DNA of 64,000 bases from Synergistetes bacterium ADurb.Bin155 (GTDB lineage: Bacteria > Synergistota > Synergistia > Synergistales > Thermovirgaceae). The notes beneath the pieces are model-generated. The model was given only the letters and a program-made list of their open reading frames with translations, had not been told where the DNA came from and did not search any database. The DNA is taken from the NCBI GenBank assembly GCA_002070395.1, contig MWDE01000009.1:1-64000 (forward strand), given 5' to 3'. A program made the translations under genes and the position numbers. The number at the start of each line of letters is the position of its first letter. Position 1 is the first letter of the stretch. Below, one piece after another: positions 62,890 through 64,000 of the stretch.

Positions 62890-63825
62890 CTACCGGTCTC
62901 TACCCGCCAGCATCTCCGGAAACCTTTCCAGGGCTGCCACGTCTCTTTCTATCGCGGAGAGCGCTTTTTGAGCCAGGGACGTCTCTTCCTCGGCCATTCT
63001 TTTTGCCTCCTCAAGGCCGAACACGCTCACGAAGGTGATCTTCCCCTGGGCGCTGTCCTTGCCGGGTATTTTACCGGTCTTTGAGGCCTGCCCCGTGACA
63101 TCGATGATGTCGTCCGCTATCTGGAAGGCCGCACCAAGGTGATCGCCGAACTCAGCGAAGAGCCGCCTCTCCTCGGGCCCGGCCCCTCCAAGGATGGCCC
63201 CCGCCTGGACGCAGGCGCTTAAAAGGACCGCCGTCTTGGACCTGGCGACGGTCCAGGGGTGTTCTTCCCTCGAGCCGACGCTCAATGGGTCCGTGTCGAG
63301 GACCTGGCCCCCGCAGATCCCGAAAGGTCCCGCGGCGTCAAGGATCACCCCCAGGGCTTCCAGGATGGAATGACAAGAGAAGGCTCCACTCGCGAGGAGT
63401 CCAGCACGGGCGTATTCGAAGGCCCAGATGAAGAGGGCGTCCCCCGCCAAAAGTGCCAGGGATCCCCCGAAAACCGCGTGATTGGAAGGTTTCCCCCTTC
63501 TCAGGGCGGCATCGTCCATTTCAGGGAGGTCATCATGGATGAGGGAAGCGGTATGGATCATTTCGCAAGCCAGGGCCAGCGGCAGAAGGTCCTCCCGAGA
63601 AACCCCGAAGGCTTCCCCGGACAGGACGCAAAGGAGGGGCCTGATCCTTTTCCCGCCCGCGAGAAGCGAGTAGGTCATCGAATCCCATAACCTTTGGGGG
63701 ATGCCGGGCGGGTTCTTATCACAAAGGTCGAGAAGGGCATTTTCTATGAAAAGTCGGTCTTCGGAGATCCTGGCCTCCGGGTCGTCGTTAGGGGAAGGTC
63801 TTTTAGTCGCCATCGGCCGGTTCAT
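62890..63825 (-). CDS. ispA: Polyprenyl (farnesyl/geranylgeranyl) diphosphate synthase
   Basis: A trans-isoprenyl diphosphate synthase of 311 residues. The first aspartate-rich motif is LIHDDLPEMDD and the second is FQIADDIID. GGKRIRPLL near residue 60 binds IPP. It extends DMAPP by successive IPP additions. Chain length cannot be decided by eye. ATG 63825 overlaps xseB by 23 nt; ATG 63813 is an alternative. Confidence 0.9.
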   Translation of the reverse strand: MNRPMATKRPSPNDDPEARISEDRLFIENALLDLCDKNPPGIPQRLWDSMTYSLLAGGKRIRPLLCVLSGEAFGVSREDLLPLALACEMIHTASLIHDDLPEMDDAALRRGKPSNHAVFGGSLALLAGDALFIWAFEYARAGLLASGAFSCHSILEALGVILDAAGPFGICGGQVLDTDPLSVGSREEHPWTVARSKTAVLLSACVQAGAILGGAGPEERRLFAEFGDHLGAAFQIADDIIDVTGQASKTGKIPGKDSAQGKITFVSVFGLEEAKRMAEEETSLAQKALSAIERDVAALERFPEMLAGRDR

Positions 63826-64000
63826 CCCCGGATAGAGGATCCCACTCCCTCCCCTCCGATTCCTCCTGCTCCGCCGAGAGGAGGGTGATCCTCTGCTGAG
63901 CCTCCTCCAGGTATTTCCTGCAGGAATTGACCAACCCTATCCCTCGCTCAAAGAGCTCCAGCGAATCCTCAAGGGGTATCTGGCCCGAGTCCAGCCGCGA
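63803..64000 (-). CDS. xseB: Exodeoxyribonuclease VII small subunit, C-terminal part (cut by window edge)
   Basis: This frame enters from the right edge. The 65 visible residues include LEDSLELFERGIGLVNSCRKYLEEAQ, then QRITLL, which is the XseB signature, and a Glu/Asp-rich tail. The N-terminal start is outside the window. XseB caps the XseA subunit of exonuclease VII. Its place before ispA-dxs-tlyA-nadK-recN is the usual bacterial order. Confidence 0.85.
   Translation of the reverse strand, partial: SRLDSGQIPLEDSLELFERGIGLVNSCRKYLEEAQQRITLLSAEQEESEGREWDPLSGDEPADGD

Overview
The window is a GC-rich, densely packed bacterial chromosome segment. It suggests an anaerobic, amino-acid-fermenting bacterium, most likely of the phylum Synergistota. 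The main evidence is a nine-gene V/A-type ATPase operon used in a bacterium, a four-subunit 2-oxoacid:ferredoxin oxidoreductase, an iron-sulfur/flavin amino-acid dehydrogenase operon, a complete division and cell wall (dcw) cluster with the meso-diaminopimelate motif in MurE, and the rapZ-yvcK-whiA trio. The phylum assignment is inference from gene content; no search was possible.

Layout. Positions 1-250 hold the truncated start of a transposase and a tandem repeat that looks like an insertion-sequence end. A tRNA-Val and an acpS-nnr-tsaE-tsaB operon follow. Positions 3.8-7.3 kb carry five genes for a multi-subunit flavin/Fe-S dehydrogenase of the HcnABC / dye-linked proline dehydrogenase type. 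Positions 7.5-10.2 kb carry the 2-oxoacid:ferredoxin oxidoreductase (delta-alpha-beta-gamma), which could oxidise the keto acids that amino-acid oxidation makes. A repeat-rich spacer and a tRNA-Gly come next. The V-ATPase operon (H-I-K-E-C-F-A-B-D, 10.85-19.6 kb) encodes a K subunit that keeps every sodium ligand known from Enterococcus hirae NtpK, so the enzyme probably couples to Na+.

RNase P RNA (19.74-20.17 kb) precedes the dcw cluster: mraZ-rsmH-ftsL-ftsI-murE-murF-mraY-murD-ftsW-murG-murC-murB-ftsQ-ftsA-ftsZ (20.35-37.0 kb). Four 10-bp-spaced repeats just before mraZ look like its operator. A radical SAM gene and a SPOR-domain gene follow. Positions 39.2-44.7 kb are a molybdenum/tungsten cofactor block: two moeA paralogues (the second fused to a binding-protein-like domain), moaA, moaC and a MogA-type protein with an unrecognised N-terminal domain. 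Next come rapZ-yvcK-whiA, a glycogen debranching enzyme, and the glycolytic gap-pgk-tpiA, which end at a pair of convergent terminators near 52.8 kb.

From 52.8 kb to the right edge everything lies on the minus strand. In transcription order it reads xseB (cut by the edge)-ispA-dxs-tlyA-nadK-recN, then a new promoter and leader, then rplU-prp-rpmA-obgE-nadD-LCP protein-rsfS. This combines isoprenoid precursor and NADP synthesis, DNA repair, and ribosome assembly. The L27 protein carries the N-terminal extension that the neighbouring Prp protease is known to remove in Firmicutes.

Most gene junctions overlap by 1-23 bases (many ATGA or GTGA), so long operons with translational coupling are likely. 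Several starts are GTG or TTG, and I chose them from Shine-Dalgarno spacing.
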